This document shows positions 31,008 to 42,896 of a stretch of DNA of 64,000 bases, piece by piece. The stretch is from Hortaea werneckii (Eukaryota; Ascomycota; Dothideomycetes; Mycosphaerellales; Teratosphaeriaceae): positions 1-64,000 of the forward strand of contig JBAOKB010000182.1 in the NCBI GenBank assembly GCA_037044905.1. Direction: 5' to 3'. Made by a program: the position numbers and the translations under genes. The number at the start of each line of letters is the position of its first letter. The stretch's first letter is position 1. The notes beneath the pieces were generated by a model that worked only from the letters and a program-made list of their open reading frames with translations, was not told the origin of the DNA and searched no databases.

Positions 31008-32461
31008 CTAGGAGAGCAAGTCGGCGACGTTCATGGGCATCTCGTCGATCTGAGTGGAGTAGTACACTGGCATCCGCGTGAGCAAGACGATAAGTCTCAA
31101 CAGGAAAGAAAGGAAACTTACACTCGATATCTCTCAGGATCCGGACATCCTCACTCGTGACAAAATTGATAGCGACGCCCTTTCTCCCGAACCGACCAGA
31201 ACGGCCGATACGGTGGATGTAGTTCTCACGGTTGCTCGGCAGGTCATAGTTGATGACCAGGGAGACCTGCTGAACATCGATACCTCTAGCCCAGACGTCG
31301 GTGGAGATGAGCACACGGCTGTTGCCTTGACGGAACTCGCCCATAATGCCATCGCGTTCCTTTTGCGCCATCTCGCCGTGCATACTCGAGACGGTAAAGT
31401 TGGCGTCCCGCATCTTGTCCGTCAACCAGTCGACCTTTCTGCGCGTGTTGCAGAAGATGACGGCCTGAGTGATAGTGAGGGTGTCGTAGAGATCGCATAG
31501 GGTGTCAAACTTCCATTCTTCCTTTTCGACAGCGATGAAATACTGCTTGAGACCCTCAAGAGTCAACTCGTCACGCTTGACTAGAATCCTCACCGGGTCG
31601 GTCATGAATTTGGTCGTCATGTCCAGAACGTCATAGGGTAGGGTGGCGGAGACAACCACGACTTGAGTCGCTGGCGGCAGGTAGCGATACACATCGTAAA
31701 TCTGCTCCCTAAAGCCGCGGTTGAGCAGTTCATCGGCTTCGTCCAGGACCAGCATTTTGATGTGACGGGTGCGGAGATTGCGACGGCGGATCATGTCGGC
31801 AACACGGCCAGGGGTACCCGAGACGACATGTTGGCCGTAGTCGAGCTTGCGGATATCCTCGCCGACGTTGGTACCACCGATGCAGGCATGACACTGCACG
31901 TTCATGTAGTCTCCAAGGGCGAGGAGGACGGATTGAATCTGAGTGGCGAGTTCGCGGGTCGGCGAGAGGACGAGTGCTGTTTGAGACTGTATTAGCAGGC
32001 GCGACTCAGGTGCGACGTAAGAGGATGGGATGGGCAGAGGAAGGAGCGGACGGAGGGCCGTTCCACTCCACGTCTTTCTTGGGTGCTTGGCGTCTCACTC
32101 ACCTTGCGACTCGCGGACGGCGGTGTCGATGACCTGCAAGATGCTGATGCTAAATGTGGCCGTCTTCCCTGTGCCGGACTGGGCTTGCGCGATGGTATCT
32201 CTTCCCTTGCAGATCTGGACGATGGCACGTGATTGAACGGCGGAGGGGGATTCGTAGCCGTAGGCGTAGACACTGAATCAATCACGTCAGCTACGCTGTC
32301 TGCCATGCGTATGTATGTGGTCGGCATCAGGCGCAATCATACCCTCGCAGCAGATTCTCCTTCAGGTGCATGGCCTCGAATGTGGGTGCGACCTGGACTT
32401 CCTTGGAAGTGCTAAACTCCATGCGCTTTTCCGCATCGCGATCGATTCCGTCGTCGGCCAT
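31008..32461 (-). CDS. FAL1: DEAD-box RNA helicase FAL1 / eIF4A-III
   Basis: Four exons (32461-32343, 32272-32103, 31976-31122, 31066-31008) give 400 aa, the family length. Motifs in order: Q-motif YGYESPSAVQSRAI, motif I AQSGTGKT, PTRELA, TPGR, DEAD in MLVLDEADELL, SAT in VVSATLP, STDVWARGID and HRIGRSGRFGRKG. The last exon supplies the ending YYSTQIDEMPMNVADLLS, diagnostic of the eIF4A family. The closeness to eIF4A-III over its whole length points to FAL1, which acts in 40S rRNA processing in yeast and in the exon junction complex in organisms that have it. Introns of 70, 126 and 55 nt. Confidence 0.93.
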
Positions 32462-32937
32462 GGTGGCGGTGTGTCTGTCTGCCTGGATTGAAGCCTTCTC
32501 GGGGGGAAGGATGAGCAGTAATTGTGAGAGTGAAAAGCCCGTCTTCCAAACCTGACCGCAATGGAGTTTGTCGCAAACCGAAGCTCTCTCGGTCACTCTT
32601 CGCGCGCGCGGTTAGTCCCGCCCCCGCATTATTAGTTCTGCGACTCGCAAAGCTGATCTGACGGGTAAAAGAAGTGGTGGGACTGCTGTGATCAGGTCAA
32701 TCTTTGCCGCGAAAGCTCAAGCTTCATAAAATATTCGAGTATTCCAACTGATTCGTTGATTCACACGCGCAATCCTGGCTCAGTCGCTGAGACCATTCAT
32801 TTCTCTTGAGCATCACCTGACCCTCAATCACGTGTCTCCACCCAACCTCCCAAGCAACGAGCGACCGTTTGCCTCAACCATCGACAGCATCGACCCATTC
32901 CCTTGACCGGCCCTTGCGGCCCTCCAAGTCGCCTGCC
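32462..32937. promoter_or_regulatory. Bidirectional promoter between FAL1 and SF3A3/PRP9
   Basis: 476 bp separate the start codons of two divergent RNA-processing genes. The region has a GC-rich core near 32600-32640 (CGCGCGCGG). Co-expression is plausible but inferred from layout only. Confidence 0.5.
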
Positions 32938-34494
32938 ATGCTGTACGAGGAGCTCCGCGCCGCCCACGAAGACATCGAGCGACTCGAGTCCGGCATCGCC
33001 GACCGCATCCTTGACGACCCTAAAGCACAACGCGCCCGCCTGATACGCGACCACGAAGTCGCCTCCCTGCTGCACCGCATCCAGAACCAATCCCAGCGCG
33101 CACTACAGCTCTACGCGCAGGATGAGGCCCGGATGCAGGAAGTCCAGTCCCTCAGTACTGGCGACCCATTCGATGAGTTCTACAAGCAGCTAGGCGGCAT
33201 CAAGGACTACCACAAACGCTATCCAGGACAACCCGTGGAAAACCCGGAACGGATGTACAGGACCGAAGCGCAGGGTGGTGGCTCCTTCGCAGGCGACGTA
33301 GATGGCATGTTCACAGGCGAGGAAGCTTTCGGGCGCTTCTTCGACCTGACCATGCTGCACGAAGAGTACCTCAACCTGCCAGGCGTTAAGGGTAAGCGGA
33401 AGATAACCTACCTCCAATACCTCGATCAGTTCGACAAATTCTCCGGCCCACAAAGTTCCATTAGTCGGCAGGAGAAGATGACGGAGGAGTACTTCAGCTA
33501 TGTAGGCAGTCTGGCGCAGTATCTCGAGAGCTTTCTACGAAGGACGAAGCCGCTAGAGGATCTGGACAGACTATTCAAGACGTTCGATCAAGATTTTGAG
33601 AAGTTGTGGGATGAGGATAAGATACCCGGGTGGGAGTCGCATGCGCAAATAAACGGTGCAGCAAGTAATGGACCGGTGACGGAAGGCACAGGCGAGGGTG
33701 TATGGTGTCCAGATTGCGAGAAGGAGTTCAAAAATGACAACGTCTACAAAGCACATTTAGGCGGAAAGAAGCACATCAAGAACGCGGAAGCACGACAACA
33801 ACAATCAGCAGCTGGAGGGGAGTCAAATGGGGTAGCACACTCAGGTCCAGCAGGAGTCCAGCGATTAAAAGAACGCGCCGTAGCCGAGCGCGAACACCGC
33901 ATCCGCAAACTAGCCTCGACCATGAAGACGGAACGCGAAGACACGCGCGTGAACGTGGAGCGGAAAGCGGGTATGACGGATCGCGAGCGGCAACAAGAGC
34001 TCGCAGCGCTCTACGCCGAAGACGACAGCGCCCTAACCAACGGGGCCCGCAACGGCGCAAACGGCGGCGACAACAACGACGACGAAGACGACTCAGACGA
34101 CGACTCGAAAATCTACAACCCGCTCAAACTCCCGCTCGCATGGGACGGCAAACCGATCCCCTTCTGGCTGTACAAACTCCACGGGCTCGGGGTCGAATTC
34201 CCCTGCGAGATCTGCGGCAACTACGTCTACATGGGCCGCCGGGCATTCGAGAAGCACTTCTCCGAAGCGCGACATATCTACGGTTTGAAATGCTTAGGGA
34301 TAACGAACACGAGTCTGTTCCGCGAGATCACAGGCATCGAGGAGGCGGAGCGGTTGTGGGAGAAGATTAAGCGGGATCGGCGGGAGGTTGAGGAGAGGAA
34401 GGGCGGCGAGGGCGTGGAGGAGATGGAGGATGGGGAGGGGAATGTGATGCCGCGGAAGGTGTATGAGGATTTGAAGAAGGCGGGGCTTTTGTAA
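32938..34494 (+). CDS. PRP9: Splicing factor 3A subunit 3 (SF3a60/Prp9)
   Basis: Single exon of 518 aa from the ATG of MLYEELRAAHEDIERLESG, the usual N-terminus; an in-frame start 23 codons upstream is less likely. A helical N-terminal domain carries MLHEEYLNLPG and YLQYLDQFDKF, typical of SF3a60. Then a U1-type C2H2 finger (WCPDCEKEF ... AHLGGKKH, near 260-282), an acidic Asn/Asp-rich linker, and the C-terminal finger FPCEICGNYVYMGRRAFEKH with H in EARH. The protein is part of the U2 snRNP SF3a complex and helps recognise the branch site. An internal GGWE-rich or SAP-like insertion was not seen; the acidic linker is the main low-complexity part. Confidence 0.95.
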   Translation: MLYEELRAAHEDIERLESGIADRILDDPKAQRARLIRDHEVASLLHRIQNQSQRALQLYAQDEARMQEVQSLSTGDPFDEFYKQLGGIKDYHKRYPGQPVENPERMYRTEAQGGGSFAGDVDGMFTGEEAFGRFFDLTMLHEEYLNLPGVKGKRKITYLQYLDQFDKFSGPQSSISRQEKMTEEYFSYVGSLAQYLESFLRRTKPLEDLDRLFKTFDQDFEKLWDEDKIPGWESHAQINGAASNGPVTEGTGEGVWCPDCEKEFKNDNVYKAHLGGKKHIKNAEARQQQSAAGGESNGVAHSGPAGVQRLKERAVAEREHRIRKLASTMKTEREDTRVNVERKAGMTDRERQQELAALYAEDDSALTNGARNGANGGDNNDDEDDSDDDSKIYNPLKLPLAWDGKPIPFWLYKLHGLGVEFPCEICGNYVYMGRRAFEKHFSEARHIYGLKCLGITNTSLFREITGIEEAERLWEKIKRDRREVEERKGGEGVEEMEDGEGNVMPRKVYEDLKKAGLL

Positions 34495-35930
34495 GGCGGC
34501 AACGTTGAAAAGAGGCCGGAGAAGACGTCTGCGTATTTTCCCCGGCAAAGTCTGCCAGAGCGTGATTTTGCAGCAGAATCCGAGCAGCCAGTCGTAAAGA
34601 GAAAGAGACGACACCGCTCTCGGATTTGTAAAAGTAGTATAGTCTATATTGAGACACCCTCCCAGCGGTTCAAACGCGGACGACTTACTATTGATTCGTG
34701 TGGCCGCGGGGTACCACCACAGAATGATTCGTCCAGTCCTCCGTTTTCCCGGATGTGTTCCAAGTCGGATGTTTCGTGCTTGGATCGACATCTTTCTTCT
34801 TACTCACATTATTGAGATTGGCCCTGATGCAACCGCCATCACCGCCGTCTGTGGAAATTGTTATGCAAGCTGCCGTCAGTAGAAACGCCTCTAACGCACT
34901 CCTATGCACATTACTCTACCTGCTGTCGAGGAGAGATAGCACAATACAGTAATGCAAGTCTATGCAACGGAGTTAAGACCAAAACTCCCCCCGTTTCACC
35001 CGCATTACCGATGCCACGGGGTTTCCCACTCCCCCTCATCCCACCGGTGCGTTCGGAACCGAGAGACACATGGCGCAGGTGGAAAGAGAGCAGCTCCACA
35101 AGTGACGAGTGACACGCCAGATGGGCGACACCCCGTTTCCTGTCTGTCTATCAATCGCAGGCCAAGACCGCCTAGCTCTGAACTTTCCGCGGGCACATCG
35201 CATGTCATTCATGGTACCAACCGGTACCAACTGCTACGTTGTCATCCAAGCTTTCCGCCCAAGACGGCACCACGGCGGTCACGGCAATTGCTTCAGATTG
35301 AACGGCTTGGGGCTTTTGTCTCTCAGAGATCCACCCAATCCCGTCATCGCTCGCTTAAGCAACCAAGCCCGCAGACAAGTCTTGCTTGGTTCGAACATGC
35401 TTTTACCGAGGAACTTTGCTCTCTGAGCCGCAGAGCTTGGGGAGTGCTTACGAACATCCCGGTCTCACATCATGGATGAGTTCGAGGGCCGTTCGAAGTT
35501 TTGGGCGTGTGTGACGCCCCGCCCCTTCGTATACGATCGTTTGGCATTCTCCGGTGCCCCAATCAACGGCTGACTGTAACCCCTGGTATGCGCTATAGAC
35601 GGGCCCCGGTGTGGAGATAGGTCCCATGGGGCGGACGCTCAACACGGATGGGGAAGGTGGTTAGGCAATGGATTGATCATTGGGACAGAAGGGTAGGAAA
35701 GTTACCGCGGTTATGGTTTGATGGATCTGTGTTTTTGAGAGGAAAGGCATACTCGGTAGGAATCCGTCTTTCCCTTCACTTTCTTGCTCTGCTCTCCGAA
35801 TCTGCGTCTTCATCTGCTTTTCGATCTATACTACCACCTAGCTCGACATCTCTTTAGTCACTAGTACGAAGTGATCCCTTGCATTTCTGTTAATCCCACA
35901 TCTACGAGCTTCCAGAAAGACTATCCCACA
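34495..35930. other. 1.4-kb intergenic region, no gene recognised
   Basis: Frames such as 34952-35479 are rich in Arg/Pro/Ser without domain features. The region forms the 3' flank of PRP9 and the promoter of the transporter gene at 35931. Confidence 0.45.
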
Positions 35931-37094
35931 ATGACGGAAAAGACGGAAGACTATGAGACGGGCAATGGCATGCACCACCACGAGAGCATGCCCCGTCTCA
36001 CTACGACACACACGAATGCCGAGGGTGCACCGTTGAGCAGACAAGTCACGGTGACGATGAGTAACGAGCAGTATGAGAGACTGTTCTTCCAGCCTTCCGC
36101 GCCTCGAAAGGGCGATCTGGCAAAGAGATTTGGTACGGCTCCATCCAAGCAAGAACTTTCGCATGGAAGAGTCATTATGAGATGTGCATCGGACTGACTC
36201 GAAGCACGCGAACAGCAAATCCTACCCTTCTCGGTCTGATCTGCTTCTTGATCCCATACACCTCGACCATCTTCATCCTCTGCCAATTCCAAGGAGCCGT
36301 ACCACCAACCTCGCTCGTCGGCATAGGCGCCGACTACTACTTTCTTGGAACGATTGGAATGAACATTGCGGGGATTGCGGAGTTCATTCTGGGCAACAGT
36401 ACGTCACATACAGATCTCAATCGTTAAAAATGGTACCCCTTCCCCAAAGACGGACTAGCCCATCCGCTGACGTTTAGAATTTCCTTTCCTTAGCCCTCCC
36501 CTTCGCCGTCTTCGTCATCTACGGCAGCCACTGGGGCAGTCTAGCCTACAACCAGGATCCGATCCACAACGTCACTTCAGCGTTCGAGGGACTCGGTGGA
36601 GCGAATGGGGCAGCGTATAATTCTTCCCAGGGATTCCACAATATCACCATGTATGCCCTCACCCCTCCCGAACGAGCTTTTAACGCCGTTCACAAGCTGA
36701 TCCCATGTGTTCTTTAGGTGCATGGTCAGTTTCATGATCATGATCGGCACGCTCCGTACCAACCTCCCGCTCACCGCCCTCTTCTTCGGCCTGGTCATGC
36801 TATTCGCCTTCATTGCCGCGGCGGACCTTCGCATTCCCAGCGCCACCACAGCGGCAGATGAAGAGTACATCCTAAAGCTGCTACAAGTCGGCGGAGGTTT
36901 TGGATTTATAGGGTTGGTCGCCGGATGGTAAGTGGCAATTTCTTAGTTCAGGCGAAATGAGGCCTTTGCTGACGAGGTCACGCAGGTATCTCGTGATCAT
37001 CGAGGTGTGCGAAGCAGTCGCTATCCCGTGTCCATTGCCTATCTTTGATCTGAGTACCAAGGTGTTCCCGCCGAAAGACAAAAAGACTAACTGA
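35931..37094 (+). CDS. GPR1/FUN34/YaaH-family acetate/ammonium transporter
   Basis: Five exons (35931-36132, 36216-36398, 36494-36650, 36718-36927, 36986-37094) give 286 aa. A polar N-terminus of about 65 residues is followed by the family signature ANPTLLGLICFLIP (NPxPLGL-like) and six predicted membrane helices, including IGMNIAGIAEFILGN, LPFAVFVIYGSHWGSLAYN, RTNLPLTALFFGLVMLF and GFIGLVAGW. Yeast Ady2/Ato and Aspergillus AcpA relatives import acetate or export ammonium. The extra-cellular loop after SLAYNQDP is rich in Gly/Asn. It opens the run of uptake and catabolic genes that follows. Confidence 0.92.
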
Positions 37095-37388
37095 AGAGGA
37101 CTGGGGATCTGTTCTGAAAGTAATCAAGGGATCTCATTGCTCGGCTATGGTTTATCGGTCAGGTACTAGACTGTATCGAATCAATTAACAATCATTCCAG
37201 GCCATCATTAGCGCCACTCCTTTCCCTCGAAAGGCTTCCACTGATCAGACCCCCGGATTGATGACGTGGGCCCGATACGAAACGTTACAGCTTAGGCTTC
37301 GCCGTCTTTTCTGCAGCCAGAGTGTCTGCTTTCAGAGCTGGTCGGTCGGCTTTGCCCGCAGTAGTCTGTCTTACATGTGAGTCTGTGT

Positions 37389-38326
37389 CTAGGTCTGCAT
37401 TCCCATAGGTGTCCACTGGGTGTGTCTTACCCCTCCATCAACTGGCATTACAAGACCTGTGATCCACTTGCTCTCTTTGCCGCAAAGGAACAAGATCGCA
37501 TGAGCAACATCCCACGCATCACCTTCCCGCTTCAACAAGTTCTGATTGATCCTAGCCTGCCGCATTTCGTTGGTCATACCGCGACCTCTCACCATGGGCG
37601 TGAAGACCATACCAGGACAAACGCAGTTGACACGGATATTCTCCGGGCCATGTTGAGCGGCCATCGCCCGAGTCATCTGAATGATGGCGCCTTTCGAGGT
37701 AGGATACAGAAGACTTGGATTGCCGCCTAAGAGGCCGGAGACGGAGGACATGTTGACGATCGATCCGCGACCTTGTTTACGCATTTCGGGGATGATGTGC
37801 CGACTCATTAGCATCATGCTTGTGACATTGATAGCCATGTCCCGGTTCCATTCGGCGACGTCGAGTTTCGTGGCGTCACCCATTGCACCTCCGACGCCAA
37901 CTAAGACGTTGATCAGCGGCGAAGACGTACTTAGGTCAAAAGGAAGGTCAGCTTACCGATATTCACTAAGATGTCGATTTTCCCGTAAGTCTTCACAGCC
38001 TTTGTCACAGCATTTTCAATACTGCCTTCATCCGTGACGTCGGCTTGTACGACAACAGATTCGCCACCTTCGGCGTCAATCATCTCCTTAGTATCCATTG
38101 CCCACCGCTCGTTGAAATCCACCAATACGAACCTTGCGCCTTGCCGCGCTAACAATATTGCCGTTGCTCGGCCATTGCCAATTTCACCTACAGCAATATG
38201 TTAGCCAATATCGGTTTCTGTTCCAGAACAAACGACGGTACCTCTCATTCGAGACCCCGCGCCACTGACCACGGCGACTTCTCCGTCGAGGTAGAATGCT
38301 CGATTGGGTCGAGTCACGTTGTTCAT
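37389..38326 (-). CDS. Short-chain dehydrogenase/reductase (SDR)
   Basis: Three exons (38326-38242, 38187-37957, 37900-37389) give 275 aa. Glycine-rich cofactor site VSGAGSRMRGEIGNGRA (TGxxxGxG type, split by intron 1), then VLVDFN with an acidic residue that favours NAD(H), QADVTDE, and VNIVG. Active site: S in VNMSSVSG and Y-x3-K in LLYPTSKGA. C-terminus ends in the usual substrate loop and LVMPVDGG. The TGAG-like motif is altered to SGAG. Substrate unknown. It is convergent with the GPR1-type transporter and shares orientation with the MFS gene at 38821. Confidence 0.9.
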
Positions 38327-38820
38327 TTCGCAAGACTTCACTTTCGCGGCCTGATCTTTTGACTGTATTGCATGTTTTCAGAAGGTCACAGCATCATCGT
38401 CATTCTCCAACCCAAAGGATCAAGCTGGTTCCTCGCTTGTGCCCCCAAGGTCACATCCCCGATAACCCCGCATGGCTCTGCAGTGAACCTCATTTTGTTG
38501 TCAAAGAAATTTTTCCGTGAGGAAGCATAGCTCCTATTCTCGGGTAACTATCTACTCTCTCCTCCGCACAGGTCGGTTTTAAGATTGTTAAGCTCTCGGA
38601 ATTCATGCCAAGAGCGGCAGTTGTAGTGACCCCCAACACAGCTCCAGTTACAGTGATACATGCGCCTGACAGTATTCCCCGCAGTAGATCATTGTAGAAT
38701 GGACGCCGTGACGGAAGCCTTCGGATTTGAGATGAGGATGACAAAGCAGAAGACTGGAGGCTCAGAGATGGCAGTAAGCAAATGATGAATGGTGCTGATG
38801 ATAGCTTCCTTACAATGATG
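38327..38820. other. Intergenic, SDR promoter side
   Basis: About 490 bp between the SDR start and the 3' end of the MFS gene. Nothing recognised. Confidence 0.45.
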
Positions 38821-40476
38821 CTACAATACATAACGGAAGTCTTTGTTCTGAAACTCGGTAAGATCCATCATTCCAGCCTGATGAGAACGTGCGGCATCAG
38901 CAACGCCATACCTCTTCTTCCTGCGAATGTTCATGAACAACATGTATCCTTGTGAGAAATTAGCAAACCATTCAAGGTGGATTTTCGGAAACAAGGCTCA
39001 CCGAGTAAAGACAAATGACAAACGGTCTTTATAGCATAACCGACAAGAAGGCCGATTGTTGCGGAAGTGTATTTCGGAGCTTGTGATGGCTTCACGACGA
39101 ACGGGCCAGCAAAATTACCCCAGCAATATGCAGTGCTATATTCTTCTCAGCCAGTACTAACATATTTAGGGTGGAAGTGCGTACAAAACGAAAGCGTTGG
39201 CCATCGCTCGATGCGTGTATCCTCCCATATTGGAAGAGATTGTCACAAGGGAGACCGTAAAGCCCACGGACTGTGCGTTGACAAGCCAGAAGCAGGCAAG
39301 GCGAGCCCAAGTTTCGCTACGCGGAAGGAAAGCCATGCATGCAGCAGCAACTGTACAGAGCACATTGAAGAAGGTTGCGGTGCAAAGCCTCGAGTTCCTC
39401 ACGTTGAGTGTAACCGTGCCGCCGATAAGGAGTGCAACAATCTGCACAGCGTCGCCAACGGATTTCAGCTCCGTTGTTCTTGTATTGGTGAAACCCATAT
39501 CTTTGATGATAATGGTGGAAAAAGAGTTGACCACGCCGTTGGGAATTGCTGCAGCAAAGACGCTGATGAAGAGCAATATAGCCTTTGGGTCCCAGAAGGC
39601 GACAACAGCTTGCTTGCGATCAAAATGCTTATTCTTGATTCCTGTATCATTGCCAGCAACTCGATGGACTGCAACAAGCTTTTCACGATGGGTAAAGAAT
39701 CGGGCGTTGGATGGTACGTCCGGAAGCAAGAAGTAAATCACGAAAGACCAGATCATTGTGGCGCCGCCGAGTATGAAGAACAGAATCTCCCAACGCGCTG
39801 GCTGCGTATCAGGAGCAAGCTTTGTAATTCCCATGGAGATGTATGATCCGACGATGCCACCCCAGCCTAAACTACTATACCAGATGCATTGCCGTAAAGG
39901 TATCTCAGAACGCTTGTACCAGAAGCCTGTCATCAGGGTCAGACCTGGCGTAACGGCAGCTTCGAATATTCCCATGATGAAACGGACTGCCAAGGCGCTG
40001 CTGAAGGTATGACACTGGGTTAGGATAATCACCATCAACCCCCACAAGAGACAGCAAATCCCAAGCACCTTCTGTGCCGGATAGCGGCCAATCAACACAC
40101 CGCAAGGGTATTGTCCAAAGAAGTAGCCAGCATAGACCATGGCAGCGAGATAGTTGAACTCCTTTCCCACCAGCTTCAAGTCATCCTGGTATCCGAATAT
40201 GTTTGCGTAGTTCAGTGCCGTCTTGTCGATAAATTGCAGCATTTGAGTCACCAAGAAGATCGGTAAGATGACGAAATCTATCTTCCATCTCACTCTTCGT
40301 TGCTCGCTTTCCGAAAAGACCATGTCACGGCCTTCAAGATATTCTCGGAATCCGACATCGTTTTCCTGAATTGTCTCAAGTCCAGAGGTATGTTTCTCCG
40401 AAACTTTCGCTGGCTCATGATCCGCTGCGGAACACTGAGTTGATTCCGTGTGTGAGATGTGTGGCTTTAGCTCCAT
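38821..40476 (-). CDS. MFS transporter, Dal5/allantoate-permease type
   Basis: Three exons (40476-39185, 39135-39002, 38948-38821) give 517 aa with 12 predicted membrane helices. Family features: DKTALNYANIFGYQDDL near helix 1, GYFFGQYPCGVLIGRYPAQK (loop 2-3 region), RFIMGIFEAAVTPG, GFWYKRSEIPLR, and the C-terminal tail MNIRRKKRYG with DLTEFQNKDFRYVL, typical of the anion:cation symporter (ACS) family. Relatives carry allantoate, nicotinate, pantothenate or other organic anions with protons. The last two introns (49 and 53 nt) must be removed to reach the tail. Divergent from the dienelactone hydrolase; a link in function is possible. Confidence 0.92.
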
Positions 40477-40847
40477 GGCAGTCTCGATTGGCGTGATGAG
40501 ACCGCAGATCCTGGAATGTGTCTCGCACAAGTAACATATATGGACCACTCTCGCCTAGTACAAGCAAGGATTCGGCTTGCCCGATGTACTTAATGAGGAG
40601 AAAATGCAGGTCTTGAATGCGGGGTCTACTAGCTCCCTGGACTCGAACGCCGCATTGCGAGCATACCGGTAAAGATCGCCATGTGACCCCCACGGCGTGC
40701 CGTTTCTTCCGTAGGTCTTTTTCGTGGCAAAATTGATCCGGATGTTCCATTTGAACGTGCTAGATGTCTAGCCACGGATCCCTCCCAGGTTTCCGACAAC
40801 AGCAAAATCTCATCAACCGAACGCATGATTCGATTCAGACGAAAGGA
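40477..40847. promoter_or_regulatory. Shared promoter, MFS (-) and dienelactone hydrolase (+)
   Basis: 371 bp between divergent starts. Shared regulation of transporter and hydrolase is an inference from layout. Confidence 0.45.
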
Positions 40848-41703
40848 ATGACAGAGAACAAAGAGGACTGGCTAGCAGGCCCGCCCTCTGGCTGCTGCTT
40901 GAACAGCCACATGCACCAAGGTTCACCTCGGGGCATCTTTCAAGACGTTGCTGGTCTAGAGACTTACGTTTCTAGACCACCGCAGGAGAAGAATAACGGC
41001 CACATTCTGCTGTATTTCCCGGATGTGTGGGGAATGTTCAAGAACGGTCTTTTGATCATGGATAGCTTCGCAGACGCCGGGTATTTAGTCATTGGTCCAG
41101 ATTACTTCAGAGGCGATCCAGTCTGGAAGCATCGAAAAGATCGGCACGATAAGACGACCGACCCAGATTTTGATTATGAGGCCTGGAAAGCCAAGCATAC
41201 CAGCTTCGCGGACAAGCAAGTTCCGGAATGGACTCGGTGCGTGAAGGAGACTTTTGGTGGTCAGGATACGAAGTACGCTTGTATCGGGTATGTCACTCGC
41301 ATCCGCTTTCTCCTGGAAACTTCTGATGGCCAGTAGGTATTGCTTTGGCGCCCCGTACGTCTGCAACGCTCTTGCCAAGCCTCTTGCAGGCGAACCTGCG
41401 TGTACGGTAGGAGCCTTTGCCCACCCAGCGTTTTTGAATAACGGGCATTTCGAGCAGCTTGATCGGCCGCTGTTCATGTCGTGTGCGGAGGTCGATCACA
41501 CGTTCCCCACTGCAGCTCGCAATAAGGCGGTCGAGCTTTGCATAGATCGGGGAAAGACCTATCATCTCCAACTTTTCGCGGGTGTAGAGCATGGCTTTGC
41601 GCTGCGCGGCGATATGAGCAAGCCTTATGAGAGATGGGTCAAAGAGACCAGCCTAAAAGGCATTGTTGCTTGGTTTGACGTTTGGCTTGGATTGGATTCG
41701 TAA
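40848..41703 (+). CDS. Dienelactone hydrolase-family protein
   Basis: Two exons (40848-41287, 41337-41703; 49-nt intron) give 268 aa from the ATG of MTENKEDWLAG. Features of the family: CCLNSHMHQG near the N-terminus, LLYFPDVWGMF, GPDYFRGDP, and the nucleophile Cys in IGYCFGAPYVC, which is rebuilt across the intron. Asp in CAEVDHTFP and His in GVEHGFALRGD complete the Cys-Asp-His triad. In bacteria such enzymes open dienelactones from aromatic-ring breakdown; many fungal members have unknown esters as substrates. Its neighbour is an organic-anion type transporter. Confidence 0.92.
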
Positions 41704-41736
41704 CGAAATGTTCGTACTCAGCAACATCATCATCAT

Positions 41737-42896
41737 CTACTTGACTGATGACCGGCCTGGTACTTCCTTGTTGCCGGATGGACTGCCGGTCCTGTGAAGT
41801 TCGTGCAATTCCTCAGCAGGATCGCTGGAGCTCTGCTGTTCGGTGAATGTTTTCTCTTCCTGGATGTGGACGCTCACGGTCTGCTGGATGCCGACGAGCG
41901 GATCGCCACTCCCTGATTGGTTTGTGCGTGGAGATGTCCGTTGTATACTTGAGCTGGGCCCAAAATATGACGTTCGAATCGGTACTCTCGGCGGACCTAG
42001 ACTGGGGTCTGTTGGCGCCCCATCCATCCTACCTCTCCTCCTATTCCAAAGCCCATAGAGCGTCGGAGCATTTACAACGATTGCTGCTACCATCAATTCC
42101 ACCGATGCCCAGGTCGATCGGCTGACTTGACTGGTGATCTTGTTGTTGTTGAGAGGAAGCCTAACAGCAGTGATCACGATAATGAAGATACCAAAGAGAA
42201 AGAGCAGACCAAGCTCGAACTTGCGCCGGGGCTGTAGCTTTGCTTTGATCAGCATTGGCCAAGGTAATGCCATCAGCATGACATCTGTAACTATGTTGAC
42301 GATGCCAAGTACTAGAAGCTGAACATGCGCTTGGGAGCAAGGGCCTGGGTCAGGCACGATCTGCCAGTACAGACTGACCGGCTGGCATTCGGTGACGTTG
42401 CTCAATTGAACGCCGACATAGGTGATTGCAAAGATGACTAAATAGCCAAGATAGATTTGTCGTTCACATGGGAGGCAGAGGTAGAACCTGCGGTAGAGGT
42501 CAAGAAGCACAAGCTTTTGAAGCCACAGACTGTTCACATTGGCCTGTTAGTGATGCCCGTGTATTCTTACCAACATGGCAACGCTGGAACTTACTATGTA
42601 TTGTAGAAGAAGCGATTGGCTATGGTGAGCTTGCTTCCGATAGTTCGACGCTCAATCTCCTGGGGTGTGAATGAATGGGATTCACGATAGGCTGTCGTGA
42701 TGTTGCTTGACCCATACTCCAGGACAGTGTGGATCATCCCCAGACGGACGAAAAGACACGCCAGCGCACCAAGAGTCAAGTAGTCCCCGGTCGTGAGCTG
42801 GCGCACGGCCGACCATCTGCCGATTAGCCGGACGAACATCACGACCACCGCCACGCATGACGTCGCCCATAATGTTGGCAGGACGGAGTCTCCCAT
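41737..42896 (-). CDS. PTH11/rhodopsin-like seven-helix membrane protein (SAT4-type)
   Basis: Two exons (42896-42595, 42529-41737; 65-nt intron) give 364 aa from the ATG of MGDSVLP. The frame closes only with the acceptor GTGAACAG at 42530, not with the nearer ACAG. About seven hydrophobic helices; conserved points include GDYLTLGAL, NRFFYNTYLWLQKLVLLDLY, CQPVSLYW with C in GPCSQ, and NIVTDVMLMALPWPML. The C-terminal 90 residues are polar and Ser/Pro-rich. This fits the fungal integral membrane family (rhodopsin domain, PTH11-like) that includes putative receptors for surface or nutrient signals. No N-terminal CFEM domain is present. 3' ends of this gene and the dienelactone hydrolase are only 33 bp apart. 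Confidence 0.87.

Noticed and set aside
40625..40650. GGACTCGAAC element resembling a tRNA B box
   Set aside because: No A box at proper spacing and no acceptor stem can be formed.
42530..42595. Apparent frame break between the two PTH11-like exons
   Set aside because: Using the acceptor at 42530 instead of 42544 closes the frame, so no frameshift is needed.
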